Shown in pieces: positions 8,284 to 17,351 of a stretch of DNA of 36,239 nt. The translations under genes and the position numbers were made by a program. The notes beneath the pieces are model-generated. The model saw only the letters and a program-made list of their open reading frames with translations. It was not told the DNA's origin and searched no databases. Every line of letters starts with the position of its first letter. Within the stretch, counting starts at the first letter, position 1. Source of the DNA: Acidimicrobiia bacterium (lineage in GTDB: Bacteria; Actinomycetota; Acidimicrobiia; Acidimicrobiales; Aldehydirespiratoraceae); the NCBI GenBank assembly GCA_024421085.1, contig JAHQYN010000023.1, positions 1 to 36,239 on the forward strand. The letters run 5' to 3'.

Positions 8284-9321
8284 CTACTGCTCGATACCGC
8301 TTTCTCGAATCAGGTTGATCGTTCCCAGCAGACCGTCTCCGAGCAGGTCATAGTCGATGGTCTGGGCCGCGTATCCATCGAGCGACGGCAGGTCCGACGG
8401 CGGGGCGACACCCGCGACCAGCGGGTACTCCTGCGTCTGAGTGGCAAAGGTCATCTGTGCATCATCGCTCAGCAGGAACCTCAGAAGCGACTCAGCCGCC
8501 TCGCCGGAATCCGACGATGCCAGCACCGCACCCGCGGTGACGATCACCAGCGAACCGATGTCGTCGACAGGCAGGAAGTGGTTCCTGCTCGCCACGGTAG
8601 GGTCGGCCTCGACCGCTCGGAGGTTGTAGTAGTGGTTGACCAGTCCCATCGGGACCTCGCCGCGCCCGACGGCCTCCACGATCGCTGAGTTCTTGGGATA
8701 GTTGGGGGAGTTGTTCTCGGCCATCCCCACGAGCCAGTCCCGTGTCGCATCGTCGCCCAGTTCGTTGCGCATGGCGGTGACGAAGTCCTGGAACGAACCG
8801 TTGTTGGGTGCCACTCCGACCCTGCCCGCATACTCGGGACCGACCAGGTCGTCAACCGACGTCGGCAGGTCTGCCTGGTCGACGAGGTCGCTGTTGTAGA
8901 CGACGACCCGCACACGCCCGGTCAGGCCGACCCAGGTGTCGTCTCCCGCCGCGAACCCCTGCCCGACCGAGGAGGTGAGTTCGCTGCCGAGCGTGGCCAG
9001 GCGGCCCTCGCCGGCGAGCAGGCCGAGCGCTCCGGGGCTCTGCGAGATGAAGAGGTCCGCCGGGGTGTTGTCGCCCTCGGTCTGGATCAGCAGTGCCAAC
9101 TCCGCGGAGTCGCCGTAACGCACGTCGACGCTGGTCCCGGTCTCAGCGGTGAATTCGTCGACGAGTGGCTGGATCAGTTCTTCGTTGCGCCCAGAGTAGA
9201 GCGTGATGCTGTCGCCTGATCCGTCACCGCTGCCGCAGGCGGTGGCGAACAGCGCCATGCCGAGCAGTACGACGAGGGTGGTTGGGAAGGGCAGATGGAT
9301 TTTCATTGGGCTGGTTTTCAT
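8284..9321 (-). CDS. Iron(III) ABC transporter substrate-binding lipoprotein (FbpA/FutA-like)
   Basis: Signal peptide with lipobox (LFATAC); SITLYSGRNEELIQPLVDEFTAETGTSVDVRYGDSAELALLI...; YYNLRAVE region. Confidence 0.88.
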   Translation of the reverse strand: MKTSPMKIHLPFPTTLVVLLGMALFATACGSGDGSGDSITLYSGRNEELIQPLVDEFTAETGTSVDVRYGDSAELALLIQTEGDNTPADLFISQSPGALGLLAGEGRLATLGSELTSSVGQGFAAGDDTWVGLTGRVRVVVYNSDLVDQADLPTSVDDLVGPEYAGRVGVAPNNGSFQDFVTAMRNELGDDATRDWLVGMAENNSPNYPKNSAIVEAVGRGEVPMGLVNHYYNLRAVEADPTVASRNHFLPVDDIGSLVIVTAGAVLASSDSGEAAESLLRFLLSDDAQMTFATQTQEYPLVAGVAPPSDLPSLDGYAAQTIDYDLLGDGLLGTINLIRESGIEQ

Positions 9322-9348
9322 GCGGGGACTATAACCACGATCCCGTCG

Positions 9349-9368
9349 ATGTTAGGCATACCTAACAT
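9349..9368. promoter_or_regulatory. DtxR/IdeR-like iron box upstream of the substrate-binding protein gene
   Basis: ATGTTAGGCATACCTAACAT, near-perfect palindrome with TTAGGNNNNCCTAA core. Confidence 0.7.
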
Positions 9369-9396
9369 GTGACATCCGTCACAGCACCGATGCGGG

Positions 9397-10515
9397 CTAG
9401 CTGACCGTCTCAGCGACCCGGGCAACCGGCACAGAAGAACTCCCGTAAGCCAGGGTCGACACCCCCGAGTGACCGACCGAGACCTCAGCACCGACTGCGA
9501 ACCTCGGCGCGCCGGTCGCCCGGCTCCTGACCACCGTGCCCCCCGCTAACGCAACGCTGATCAGCGCATCGTGCCCGCAGTAGGCGATCCCGACGACCCG
9601 CCCGCCGTAACCCGACGACAGAACAATCTCCTCAGGGCGCACCAGGACCTCGACCGGGCCACTCACCGAGTTCGCGAGCGGAATGCGTCCGAGCACAGTG
9701 TCGGCCTCCGACCCCTTGGCGTACCCCGCCAACAACTCCGCCTCGCCCACGAACGCTGCCAGCCAGGGATCCGCGGGCCGGTCGTACAACTCAGCCGGCG
9801 TCGCCTGCTGTACCAGCACCCCGTCGCGCATCACAGCCACCTCATCGCCGAGTTCGAACGCCTCAGTCTGATCATGGGTGACGAAGATCGCGGTGATCTC
9901 CAGCTCGCGCAGCAGTTGGGCAACCTCGGACCGCACACCGGCGCGCAGGTTGGAATCCAGACTCGAGAACGGCTCGTCGAACAGCAGAACCGAGGGCCGC
10001 GGCACCAGGGCGCGGGCCAACGCCACCCGCTGCTGCTGTCCGCCCGAGAGCGAACCAGGCAGACGGTCACCGTACTCCTCGAGCCCGACCATCTCCAGCA
10101 TCATCCGCACCGCCTCGCGGCCACGGTCGCTGGTCCGCCCGAACCTGCGCCAACGATGCCCCCGCGGCAACCCGTAGGCCACGTTGGCGGCGACGCTCAT
10201 GTGCGGGAAGAGAGCACCGTCCTGGAACACCAGGCCCACCCGGCGCTTCTCGGGCACCATATGCACGCTGGAACTGGCAACCAGTTGTGAACCAACCCAG
10301 ATCTCGCCCTGCTCGACCGGCTCAAGGCCGGCGATCGCCCGCAGGAAGGTGGTCTTGCCGCAACCACTGGGCCCCAGTATCACCAGATGCTGACCCGGTG
10401 CAGCCACCAGGTCAGCCCCCTTCAACACCGGAACGGAACGGTTCACCCGGAGATCCTTGGCCCGGACCACCAACGCAATCAGCTCAGAGTCGGCACCCGT
10501 GTCCGTGTGAGGCAT
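9397..10515 (-). CDS. Iron(III) ABC transporter ATP-binding protein (FbpC-like)
   Basis: GPSGCGKTTFLRAIAG Walker A, LSGGQQQRVALARAL signature, VLLFDEP Walker B, TOBE-like C-terminus. Confidence 0.9.
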   Translation of the reverse strand: MPHTDTGADSELIALVVRAKDLRVNRSVPVLKGADLVAAPGQHLVILGPSGCGKTTFLRAIAGLEPVEQGEIWVGSQLVASSSVHMVPEKRRVGLVFQDGALFPHMSVAANVAYGLPRGHRWRRFGRTSDRGREAVRMMLEMVGLEEYGDRLPGSLSGGQQQRVALARALVPRPSVLLFDEPFSSLDSNLRAGVRSEVAQLLRELEITAIFVTHDQTEAFELGDEVAVMRDGVLVQQATPAELYDRPADPWLAAFVGEAELLAGYAKGSEADTVLGRIPLANSVSGPVEVLVRPEEIVLSSGYGGRVVGIAYCGHDALISVALAGGTVVRSRATGAPRFAVGAEVSVGHSGVSTLAYGSSSVPVARVAETVS

Positions 10516-10523
10516 GCCTTACA
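10506..10523. promoter_or_regulatory. Second DtxR/IdeR-like palindrome overlapping the FbpC-like start codon
   Basis: TGTGAGGCATGCCTTACA; shares the AGGCATRCCT core with 9349..9368. Confidence 0.6.
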
Positions 10524-10591
10524 TCGTATCGCTGCACGACGGTTTCAACGAATCGTCTGCCGGTCTTGTTCGCTGCGCTCGTCTCGGCGGG

Positions 10592-12658
10592 TCATCCGAG
10601 CAGTTCCGGCAGGGGCTCGCTGCAGACGACGGTCACCCGTTTCGTGGCCCGGGTCAACGCCACATACAGGGACCGGAATCCACAGGTTTCCTCGTCGACG
10701 ATCCGTCGTGGCTCGACCACGACCGCGGCGTCGACCTCGAGGCCCTTGACCAGACGCACCGGAACCACCGTGACCCGCTGGTCGAGACCATGGCGTGTCG
10801 GCCCGCCGAAGGGCAGCTCATGGGCTGCAAAAGCCGCAGTCACGCTCGCAAGCAGCGATACCGGGACGATCACCGCAACGTTGCCCTCCCCGACCTTGGC
10901 AAGCTCCGCTGAAACGACCCCGACCAGGGTCTCATCGGGCGAGTCGCGGACCTCGATGAGTTGCGGATCGTCGCCGTCTGACCGCACGGGCCTCGGGGGG
11001 CGCAACCCCGGCGCGGCGAACGGCAGAATCTTGTTCGCCAACATCATCGTCGGCCCCGGAATCCGGTAACCGACGCTCAGTCCGGCGATCCGAGGCTCGT
11101 GCTTGCTCGGGAACGCCGCTGTCACAGCGCCCCAATCGCTGTTGGCCCACGCACCCGTGGCCTGGGCGATGTCGCCGACGACGGTCAGCGACCCGTTGAG
11201 GGAGCGGCGCGCCACCATGCGCAACTCCATCGGCGAGAGGTCCTGCGCCTCGTCGATGCAGATGTGCCCGTAGGTGCGGACCGCGTCGACCGCACGCTTT
11301 CCCGGACGAGCGCCCAACAGGGCGCGGGCCTCGTCGAGCAACGGTACATCCTCGAAACTCCACACAACCTCATCGGCATGGCTGCTGCGGGGCCGGTGCA
11401 GACGCAGTATCTCCTGTTCGCTGAACGCCCCGCGGTTCGCAGACTTCAACAGCGCCTGCGAACCGAGCAGGTCGTGCAACAGGTGCGCCGGAGTCAACAC
11501 CGGCCACATCCAGTCGAGCGTCTCGCGGACGCCGACATCGTTTCGCATCCGTTCACGCACAACCTGGGGGTCGACCCGCTTGCGGGCGCTCTCGGCAAGG
11601 GTCTCAAAGAACAGGTCTTCGACGATCTTGCGGCCCGCATTGTGGGTCCGGGAACGCCGGCGGGCCACCGCGACGATCCTGGCAGACCCGGCGACGGTGA
11701 TCCGCAACCGCTGCAGACCGAAACCGAACACCTGGTCAGTTCGCAGCCGCCGCTGCCGATTCGACACCGCGGTCGCCAGCACCTCCACCATCCGCGGGTC
11801 GCCCTTGACCCGGGCGGCGCCTTCGTCGTCGAGGCGGTCGACCCGCACCCGGGGCTGCACCAGGTCGGCGAGCACCGCAATGGTCACACCCGACTCACCC
11901 AGCGACGGCAGCACCTGTTCGATGTAGGCGATGAACAGCCGGTTCGGCGCCACGACCAGGACCCCCTGAGACTCCAGCGAAAGCCGGTGGGTGTAGAGTA
12001 GATAGGCCGCGCGGTGCAGCGCCACCACGGTCTTGCCCGTGCCGGGACCACCCTGGACCACCAACAGCCCGGGCATCGGCGCGCGGATGATCTCGTCCTG
12101 TTCAGCCTGGATTGTGGCGACGATGTCGCCGAGCCGCCCGGTTCGGGCCGCCTCCAACGCAGCGATCAGAGCACCCTCGCCCCGCACGGCGGCATCGCTT
12201 GTGTGGTCGGGATCGGCGAGCTCGCCGAACAGCTCGTCGTCGATCCCGAGCAGGGTGCGGCCCCGAGTGGCGAAGAACCGGCGCCGCTCGAGCCCGAGGG
12301 GCTCACGTCCGGTCGCGCGGTAAAAGGGTTCGGAGACCGGCGCCCGCCAGTCGACCACCACCGCGTTCTGGTCGTCGTCCCAGACACCGACCCGGCCGAT
12401 GTAGAAGCGTTCACCGGTCCCTGCGGGATCGATGCGCCCGAACACCAGCGAGCGGTTTCCCAAGTTGAGCCTGCTCAGCCGGTTCAATGCTCCTTGAAGC
12501 ACAGACTCGCGCTCGAAACGGGCCTGGTTGGTGCCGCCTCGGGTCGCCTCGAACATCTCGGTTATCCGCCGCACCCGCTCACGCGAGTCGTCGAGGCAGC
12601 TGTAGGCAGCGTTGAGATGTGCCTGTTCAGCCTCTAGTTCCGGGTGACGTTGCGACAC
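10592..12658 (-). CDS. UvrD/Rep-type helicase of the HelD/HelR (RNA polymerase-associated) family
   Basis: N-terminal coiled coil, FYIGRVGVWDDDQNAVVVDWRAPVSEPFYRAT, GGPGTGKTVVALHRAAYLLY, CIDEAQDLSPMELRM, YVALTRATKRVTVV. Confidence 0.88.
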   Translation of the reverse strand: MSQRHPELEAEQAHLNAAYSCLDDSRERVRRITEMFEATRGGTNQARFERESVLQGALNRLSRLNLGNRSLVFGRIDPAGTGERFYIGRVGVWDDDQNAVVVDWRAPVSEPFYRATGREPLGLERRRFFATRGRTLLGIDDELFGELADPDHTSDAAVRGEGALIAALEAARTGRLGDIVATIQAEQDEIIRAPMPGLLVVQGGPGTGKTVVALHRAAYLLYTHRLSLESQGVLVVAPNRLFIAYIEQVLPSLGESGVTIAVLADLVQPRVRVDRLDDEGAARVKGDPRMVEVLATAVSNRQRRLRTDQVFGFGLQRLRITVAGSARIVAVARRRSRTHNAGRKIVEDLFFETLAESARKRVDPQVVRERMRNDVGVRETLDWMWPVLTPAHLLHDLLGSQALLKSANRGAFSEQEILRLHRPRSSHADEVVWSFEDVPLLDEARALLGARPGKRAVDAVRTYGHICIDEAQDLSPMELRMVARRSLNGSLTVVGDIAQATGAWANSDWGAVTAAFPSKHEPRIAGLSVGYRIPGPTMMLANKILPFAAPGLRPPRPVRSDGDDPQLIEVRDSPDETLVGVVSAELAKVGEGNVAVIVPVSLLASVTAAFAAHELPFGGPTRHGLDQRVTVVPVRLVKGLEVDAAVVVEPRRIVDEETCGFRSLYVALTRATKRVTVVCSEPLPELLG

Positions 12659-12754
12659 GTTGCAGATGAACTCTCAGAGGTCCCAAACGAATGGGATACT
12701 GCGAATGGGGAGTCATTTAGCCTAGCGCGGCGCAGACGCCCCTACGCTGCTGGT

Positions 12755-13705
12755 ATGTTCACAGTCGGACTGGTTCTCGGAGCAGGCGGAGCGGTCGGCG
12801 ACCCCTGGCATTGCGGGGTGCTGTCACGTCTGGAGTCGGAGGTGGGCTGGGATCCGCGTGAAGCGGACCTGATCGTCGGCACCTCGGCGGGTGCGTTCAC
12901 CGCCGTCGGCCTCCGCAGCGGAATTTCAGCGGCTGACCGGGTGGCGCGGTTCCGTGACGAGCCGGTGAGCCCGCAAGCCGCCGAGACCTATTCGAGGGTC
13001 AGCACCGAATTCGACGAACCCGCCGTTGAGCGGGACTGGCGGCCGCTCTCAGTGGAGATGTCGCTCAAGGCGCTGTGGCCCCCCTGGAAGCTGGACCCGG
13101 TCCGGGCCGCGCTCGGGGTCGTCCCGCGGGGCACCCGCTGCGGCATCACCTCCCAGAAACGCATGAACGAACTCCACCCTGGCCGCTGGACGAAAATGCC
13201 GACCTGGATCGTTGCGGTGCGCGCCGGCGACGGCCGCCGCATCGTTTTCGGGCGCGACGACGTGCGGGGCACGATCGGCCAGGCGGTACAGGCGTCGTCC
13301 GCGGTGCCGGGCGTGTATGTTCCGGCGCAGGTCGGCGAGGTCGAATACATAGACGGCGGCGTGCACTCCGCTACCAACGCAGACCTCACCGCGACGCTCG
13401 GCTTCGACGTTGTGATCGTCTCCTCGGCAATGACCGGGGGCAGCGGCCTGCTCGGTTGGGTCACCAATCCGCTCCGCACCTGGTTCAGCAACAAGCTGAC
13501 AAGCGAGGTCGACGAGGTGCGGCGCCACGGCACCGCAGTCGTGGTGATCGAGCCTCACCCCGACACGCTCGAAGATTTCTCCGACGACGACGCTGGCCGG
13601 CGCCGACAGGCCGTGCGCGCCGGTGAGACCGCGGTTGACCGGCTCCTGGAGACCCCGACCGGGGTCGGCCTGCAGGCGCTGATCCAACAGGGGAAGCACG
13701 GCTAG
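12755..13705 (+). CDS. Patatin-like phospholipase family protein
   Basis: GLVLGAGGAVGDPWHCGVL oxyanion region, GTSAG nucleophile motif, DGGVHSATNADL. Confidence 0.88.
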   Translation: MFTVGLVLGAGGAVGDPWHCGVLSRLESEVGWDPREADLIVGTSAGAFTAVGLRSGISAADRVARFRDEPVSPQAAETYSRVSTEFDEPAVERDWRPLSVEMSLKALWPPWKLDPVRAALGVVPRGTRCGITSQKRMNELHPGRWTKMPTWIVAVRAGDGRRIVFGRDDVRGTIGQAVQASSAVPGVYVPAQVGEVEYIDGGVHSATNADLTATLGFDVVIVSSAMTGGSGLLGWVTNPLRTWFSNKLTSEVDEVRRHGTAVVVIEPHPDTLEDFSDDDAGRRRQAVRAGETAVDRLLETPTGVGLQALIQQGKHG

Positions 13706-13706
13706 C

Positions 13707-14858
13707 GTGGTCGGCGTGGTCCCCAGCAGCGCATTCCCCACCGGCGCAATCCCCAGCGGCGCATTCCCCGCCGGCGTGGTCCCCAGCGGCGCATTCCCCA
13801 GCGGCGCATTCGACGACCATTGCTTCATCCGGGCCTGCCGGGGCCTGCCCCATGAGCGGGTTCCGGTCTGGTTCATGCGTCAAGCAGGACGCTCACTGCC
13901 CGAGTACCGGGCAGTCCGGGGCCCGGGCACGATCCTCGACGCCATCAAGGACCCGGACCGCTCCACTGAGATCACGCTCCAGCCCGTGCATCGCTACGGG
14001 GTCGACGCCGCCATCCTCTATTCCGACATCGTCGTGCCCGTCCATGCGGTCGGTTTCGGGGTCACGGTCACGCCCGGAGTCGGGCCCGAGATAGCAGAAC
14101 CGTTCCGTTCTGCCGCCGACCTCGAGCGGTTGCGCCCCCTTGATCCTGTTGCCGACACGCCCTATGTGCTCGAGACGGTGCATCAGCTGGTCGACGAACT
14201 CGACGTGCCGCTGATCGGGTTCGCGGGGGCACCGTTCACTGTGGCGTCGTATCTGATCGAGGGGCGCCCGTCGCGCGACTATCTCAACACCAAGTCGCTG
14301 ATGTACAACGACGAGCATCTCTGGCACTCGCTGATGGACCGGTTGGCCGACCTCGCCATCGCTTCGCTGACCTCGCAGATCGACAGCGGGGCAACGGCTG
14401 TGCAGTTGTTCGACTCCTGGGCGGGGGCTTTGTCGCCGGACCAGTATCAGCGCTACGCCGCGCCGCATTCGCAGAAGGTGCTCGGCGCGGTCGAGCAGAC
14501 CGGCGTGCCCCGGATCCACTTCGGGGTCAACACCGGCGAACTCCTGGAACTGATTCATGGCGTCGGCGCCGACGTCGTGGGCATCGATTGGCGTGTCCGG
14601 ATCGACCGGGCCCGGGCCCGTCTCGGCGGCTCGGTCGCGCTGCAGGGCAACCTCGACCCGGCCGCGGTGATCGCCGGGGTCGATGCCGCCGTCTCGGGAA
14701 CCCGCGAGGTTCTGGCGTTCAATGCCGGTAACCCGGGCCACGTCTTCAATCTCGGCCACGGTGTGCTGCCTGCGAGTGATCCCGACGTGCTGAGCGAGGT
14801 GGTGAGGGTCGTTCATGCCGAGGGGACGGTCGGGCTGGCCGATCCGGAGCCGCAGTGA
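13707..14858 (+). CDS. hemE: Uroporphyrinogen decarboxylase with a repetitive N-terminal extension
   Basis: RACRGLPHERVPVWFMRQAGRSLPEYR, YSDIVVPVHAVGFGV, GFAGAPFTVASYLIEG, FGVNTGELLELI. The start could lie anywhere in or before the repeat tract. Confidence 0.93.
   Translation: MVGVVPSSAFPTGAIPSGAFPAGVVPSGAFPSGAFDDHCFIRACRGLPHERVPVWFMRQAGRSLPEYRAVRGPGTILDAIKDPDRSTEITLQPVHRYGVDAAILYSDIVVPVHAVGFGVTVTPGVGPEIAEPFRSAADLERLRPLDPVADTPYVLETVHQLVDELDVPLIGFAGAPFTVASYLIEGRPSRDYLNTKSLMYNDEHLWHSLMDRLADLAIASLTSQIDSGATAVQLFDSWAGALSPDQYQRYAAPHSQKVLGAVEQTGVPRIHFGVNTGELLELIHGVGADVVGIDWRVRIDRARARLGGSVALQGNLDPAAVIAGVDAAVSGTREVLAFNAGNPGHVFNLGHGVLPASDPDVLSEVVRVVHAEGTVGLADPEPQ
13716..13805 (+). repeat. Six 15-bp tandem units at the hemE 5' end (pentapeptide repeat)
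   Basis: GTGGTCCCCAGCAGC/GCATTCCCCACCGGC/GCAATCCCCAGCGGC/GCATTCCCCGCCGGC/GTGGTCCCCAGCGGC/GCATTCCCCAGCGGC, encoding (VV|AF|AI)P(S|T|A)(S|G). Confidence 0.93.
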
Positions 14859-15075
14859 ACGACCGGACCCTGATAATCGGCGGGGGAATCACCGGCCTGT
14901 CCGCGGCCCACCAACTTCACCGACGGGGCGGGGACTTCGTGAGGGTCGTTCACGCCGAGGGGACGGTCGGACCGGCCGATCCAGAGCCGCAGTGAACGAC
15001 CGGACCCTGATAATCGGCGGCGGAATCACCGGGCTGTCCGCGGCCCACCAACTTCACCGCCAAGGCAAGGACTTT
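14802..15075 (+). repeat. Tandem duplication, period 137 bp, across the hemE 3' end / hemY 5' end
   Basis: GTGAGGGTCGTTCAYGCCGAGGGGACGGTCGG... at 14802 and 14939; about 12 differences by eye over 137 bp. Confidence 0.92.
14855..14995 (+). CDS. 46-aa chimeric mini-ORF (hemY N-terminus plus hemE C-terminal tail) created by the duplication
   Basis: GTG at 14855 overlaps the hemE stop (GTGA). MNDRTLIIGGGITGLSAAHQLHRRGGDFVRVVHAEGTVGPADPEPQ*, with its stop overlapping the hemY GTG at 14992. Confidence 0.5.
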   Translation: MNDRTLIIGGGITGLSAAHQLHRRGGDFVRVVHAEGTVGPADPEPQ

Positions 15076-16341
15076 GCGCTGCTGGAGGCGAGTTGCCGGG
15101 TGGGAGGCAAGATCGCCGGTGGTCCGGTGGAAGGCTCTGCTCTGGGGTTCGACGTGGACTGTGCAGCCGACGGGTTCCTGGCCCGGGAGCCGGAGATGTC
15201 GGAGCTGTGCCGTGAACTCGGCTTGGGCGATGAGTTGGTGTCGCCAGCCTCTGGCGGTGCCTTCGTCTGGGTCGACGGGGCGCTTCGGCGGATCCCGCCG
15301 AGCGTCCTAGGTGTGCCGCTGGAACCCGATGATCTCAGCGCCGGCGGGATCGTCTCGGCTGAAGGGATCGCCGAGTTTGCGGCCCGTGGTTTCGCGCAAC
15401 AGCCTGGGCTGGTGGGCGATGCCACGGTGGGCGATGTGGTGCGGGCCCGTGCCGGTGACGAGGTGTTCGAACGGCTCGTCGATCCGCTGCTCGGAGGAAT
15501 CAACGCCGGCAATGCCGACAACCTGAGCATCGCCTCGGGGGCGCGGGCGCTGGCAGACGCAGCCCGCCGCGGTGGTCCGTTCATTGAGGCTCTCCGCTCC
15601 CAGCGTGCCTCTGCGGTGCCCGGCCCGGTCTTTCATGGGGTCAAGGGCGGCACTCAACGGGTTATCGACGCGCTCCATGAGGAACTGCGCGACCGCATCT
15701 ACATTCACGCCTCAGCGGTTTCCCTTGAGCGCCACGGTCGAGCCTGGCGGGTAACAACGACGTCGGGTCACTTCGACGGCGACCGTGTGATCCTCACCAC
15801 GCCTGCGTTCGTCAGCGCAGCCCTAGTCGAGCCTCATTCCCCTGCGGCCGCTTCGCTGCTGTCGGGCCTCGTCTATTCCGACGTTGTGCTGGTCACTTTC
15901 GTCGTGTCGTCCGAACAGGTGGGCCACAGCCTCGACGGCGCGGGTTTTCTGGTTCCACGCGACCAGGGCCTGCTGATGACCGCCTGTTCGGTGGCATCGT
16001 CGAAATGGGCACACTACGACGACGGCAGCCACGTCGTCCTGCGGGTCTCCGCGGGCCGGGTCAATGATCGACGTTGGCTGCACCTCGACGAGTCGGCACT
16101 CGTCGATACCCTGGCCCAGGAATTGGCGCTGACCATCGGACTGCAAGGCGAGAGTGCCGTGCGGGTCACGCCCTGGCGTCGAAGCCTCCCGCAGTACCTC
16201 CCCGGCCATCTACAACGCTGCGACCAGATCGACGCATCACTGGCGCGTGACACCCCCGGCGTCACCGTGACCGGCGCATCCATGCGCGGCCTCGGCCTCC
16301 CCGCCTGCGTCCGCCAAGGGTCCACATTAGGGAACGAATAA
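14992..16341 (+). CDS. hemY: Protoporphyrinogen oxidase
   Basis: (V/M)NDRTLIIGGGITGLSAAHQL FAD-binding motif, ASCRVGGKIAG, VDPLLGGINAGNADNLSI, FHGVKGGTQRVIDAL; follows hemE. The longer ORF from 14815 is a duplication artefact. Confidence 0.9.
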   Translation: MNDRTLIIGGGITGLSAAHQLHRQGKDFALLEASCRVGGKIAGGPVEGSALGFDVDCAADGFLAREPEMSELCRELGLGDELVSPASGGAFVWVDGALRRIPPSVLGVPLEPDDLSAGGIVSAEGIAEFAARGFAQQPGLVGDATVGDVVRARAGDEVFERLVDPLLGGINAGNADNLSIASGARALADAARRGGPFIEALRSQRASAVPGPVFHGVKGGTQRVIDALHEELRDRIYIHASAVSLERHGRAWRVTTTSGHFDGDRVILTTPAFVSAALVEPHSPAAASLLSGLVYSDVVLVTFVVSSEQVGHSLDGAGFLVPRDQGLLMTACSVASSKWAHYDDGSHVVLRVSAGRVNDRRWLHLDESALVDTLAQELALTIGLQGESAVRVTPWRRSLPQYLPGHLQRCDQIDASLARDTPGVTVTGASMRGLGLPACVRQGSTLGNE

Positions 16342-16705
16342 GTTCGACTCCGTCCCGCAGCATCCTGTCAAAGCAATTATTCCTATTGTTTCAATCCGTT
16401 TCAACATTTTCTGATCAAAACATGCCAAATTTTTTCAGATTCCCGCGCGGCGCGAAGAGCTTAGGTGGCAAGTAATACACAACCCCTACCAACCCGCCCC
16501 GACCGCGGGCGAATGGACATGAAACTCACAAATTCGGAGCTTACGTCTGTGTCATTTGGTTACAAACTGCTTGGAATATCTCTTTCAACCCATGTGCAGA
16601 CAACAACGTGGATCCGAGAATCGAGCCCACATGCCTCCGGAATCCGATGTTGAGTCGGCTTGCCAATTGGACGTTCTGGCCGGCAGTTCTTGGTCTGACG
16701 TCGTG

Positions 16706-17332
16706 ATGTCTTCTTTCATGCGCAAGCCAAATATTGTGCTTTGCTGGGTCGCTGTGTTGGGATTGACGATTCCAGGATGCTCCAGTAGCGCAAAGGATTA
16801 CTCCGAGGGTGACATCCTGTACCAGAGTGGCGAGTTTGTGATTGAACAAGGACCACCGCTAGAATTGGATCGCGAATTCGCCGAAGCGGTCAGTAGAGCT
16901 GTAGACAAATACACTGTGTCACCCGATGTCGACGACTGTTCAGACTTGGCGCAATGGTATGTGGATGGATTAGAAGTGGTCCTGGAAGGAGAAATACTTG
17001 AGATTCTCCGCAATACCTCGAGCACTGACGTTGCGACTCAGTCCCTACCGCGAGTGAGCATAGCCCTTAAAGAAAAGATGGTAGAGACTCTTCGACGAAA
17101 TAGGTCGCTCTGTCCACGCGAGCCAAATTATCAAGGTGACGAAATTGCGGCACTGGAACTCGAACAAATCGCCCAAGAGGCTCTCGGCCTAATGGAGAAA
17201 ACGGGTGTCTATTTCTCGATTGATGCCCCAACTGTGTTGAGACTTGCTATCGATGCGGCTGAAGGACGGCCTCGAGTGTTCGAGTACAACCGAAACGATA
17301 TTCAACCTACGGACATCCAACCAAGAAATTGA
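16706..17332 (+). CDS. Putative lipoprotein, unknown function
   Basis: MSSFMRKPNIVLCWVAVLGLTIPGCSSS signal/lipobox-like; lower-GC context. Confidence 0.55.
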   Translation: MSSFMRKPNIVLCWVAVLGLTIPGCSSSAKDYSEGDILYQSGEFVIEQGPPLELDREFAEAVSRAVDKYTVSPDVDDCSDLAQWYVDGLEVVLEGEILEILRNTSSTDVATQSLPRVSIALKEKMVETLRRNRSLCPREPNYQGDEIAALELEQIAQEALGLMEKTGVYFSIDAPTVLRLAIDAAEGRPRVFEYNRNDIQPTDIQPRN

Positions 17333-17351
17333 CACCAGGAATGTACTCGTC

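Noticed and set aside
6519-8318. 599-aa plus-strand ORF
   Set aside because: Antisense shadow of the FbpB-like permease; low-complexity RHQG-rich composition typical of high-GC opposite-strand ORFs.
11099-12001. 300-aa plus-strand ORF
   Set aside because: Antisense to the HelR-like helicase.
12659-12754. Rifamycin-associated element (RAE) upstream of the HelR-like gene
   Set aside because: I looked for the RAE-type inverted repeat (GGGGCTTGC...GCAAGCCCC) and did not see it.
14815-14991. N-terminal extension of the 508-aa hemY ORF
   Set aside because: Out-of-frame translation of duplication copy 1; the FAD-motif start at GTG 14992 is the sensible start.
16465-16653. 62-aa ORF in the AT-richer gap
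   Set aside because: No signal peptide, domain or convincing RBS; probably chance.
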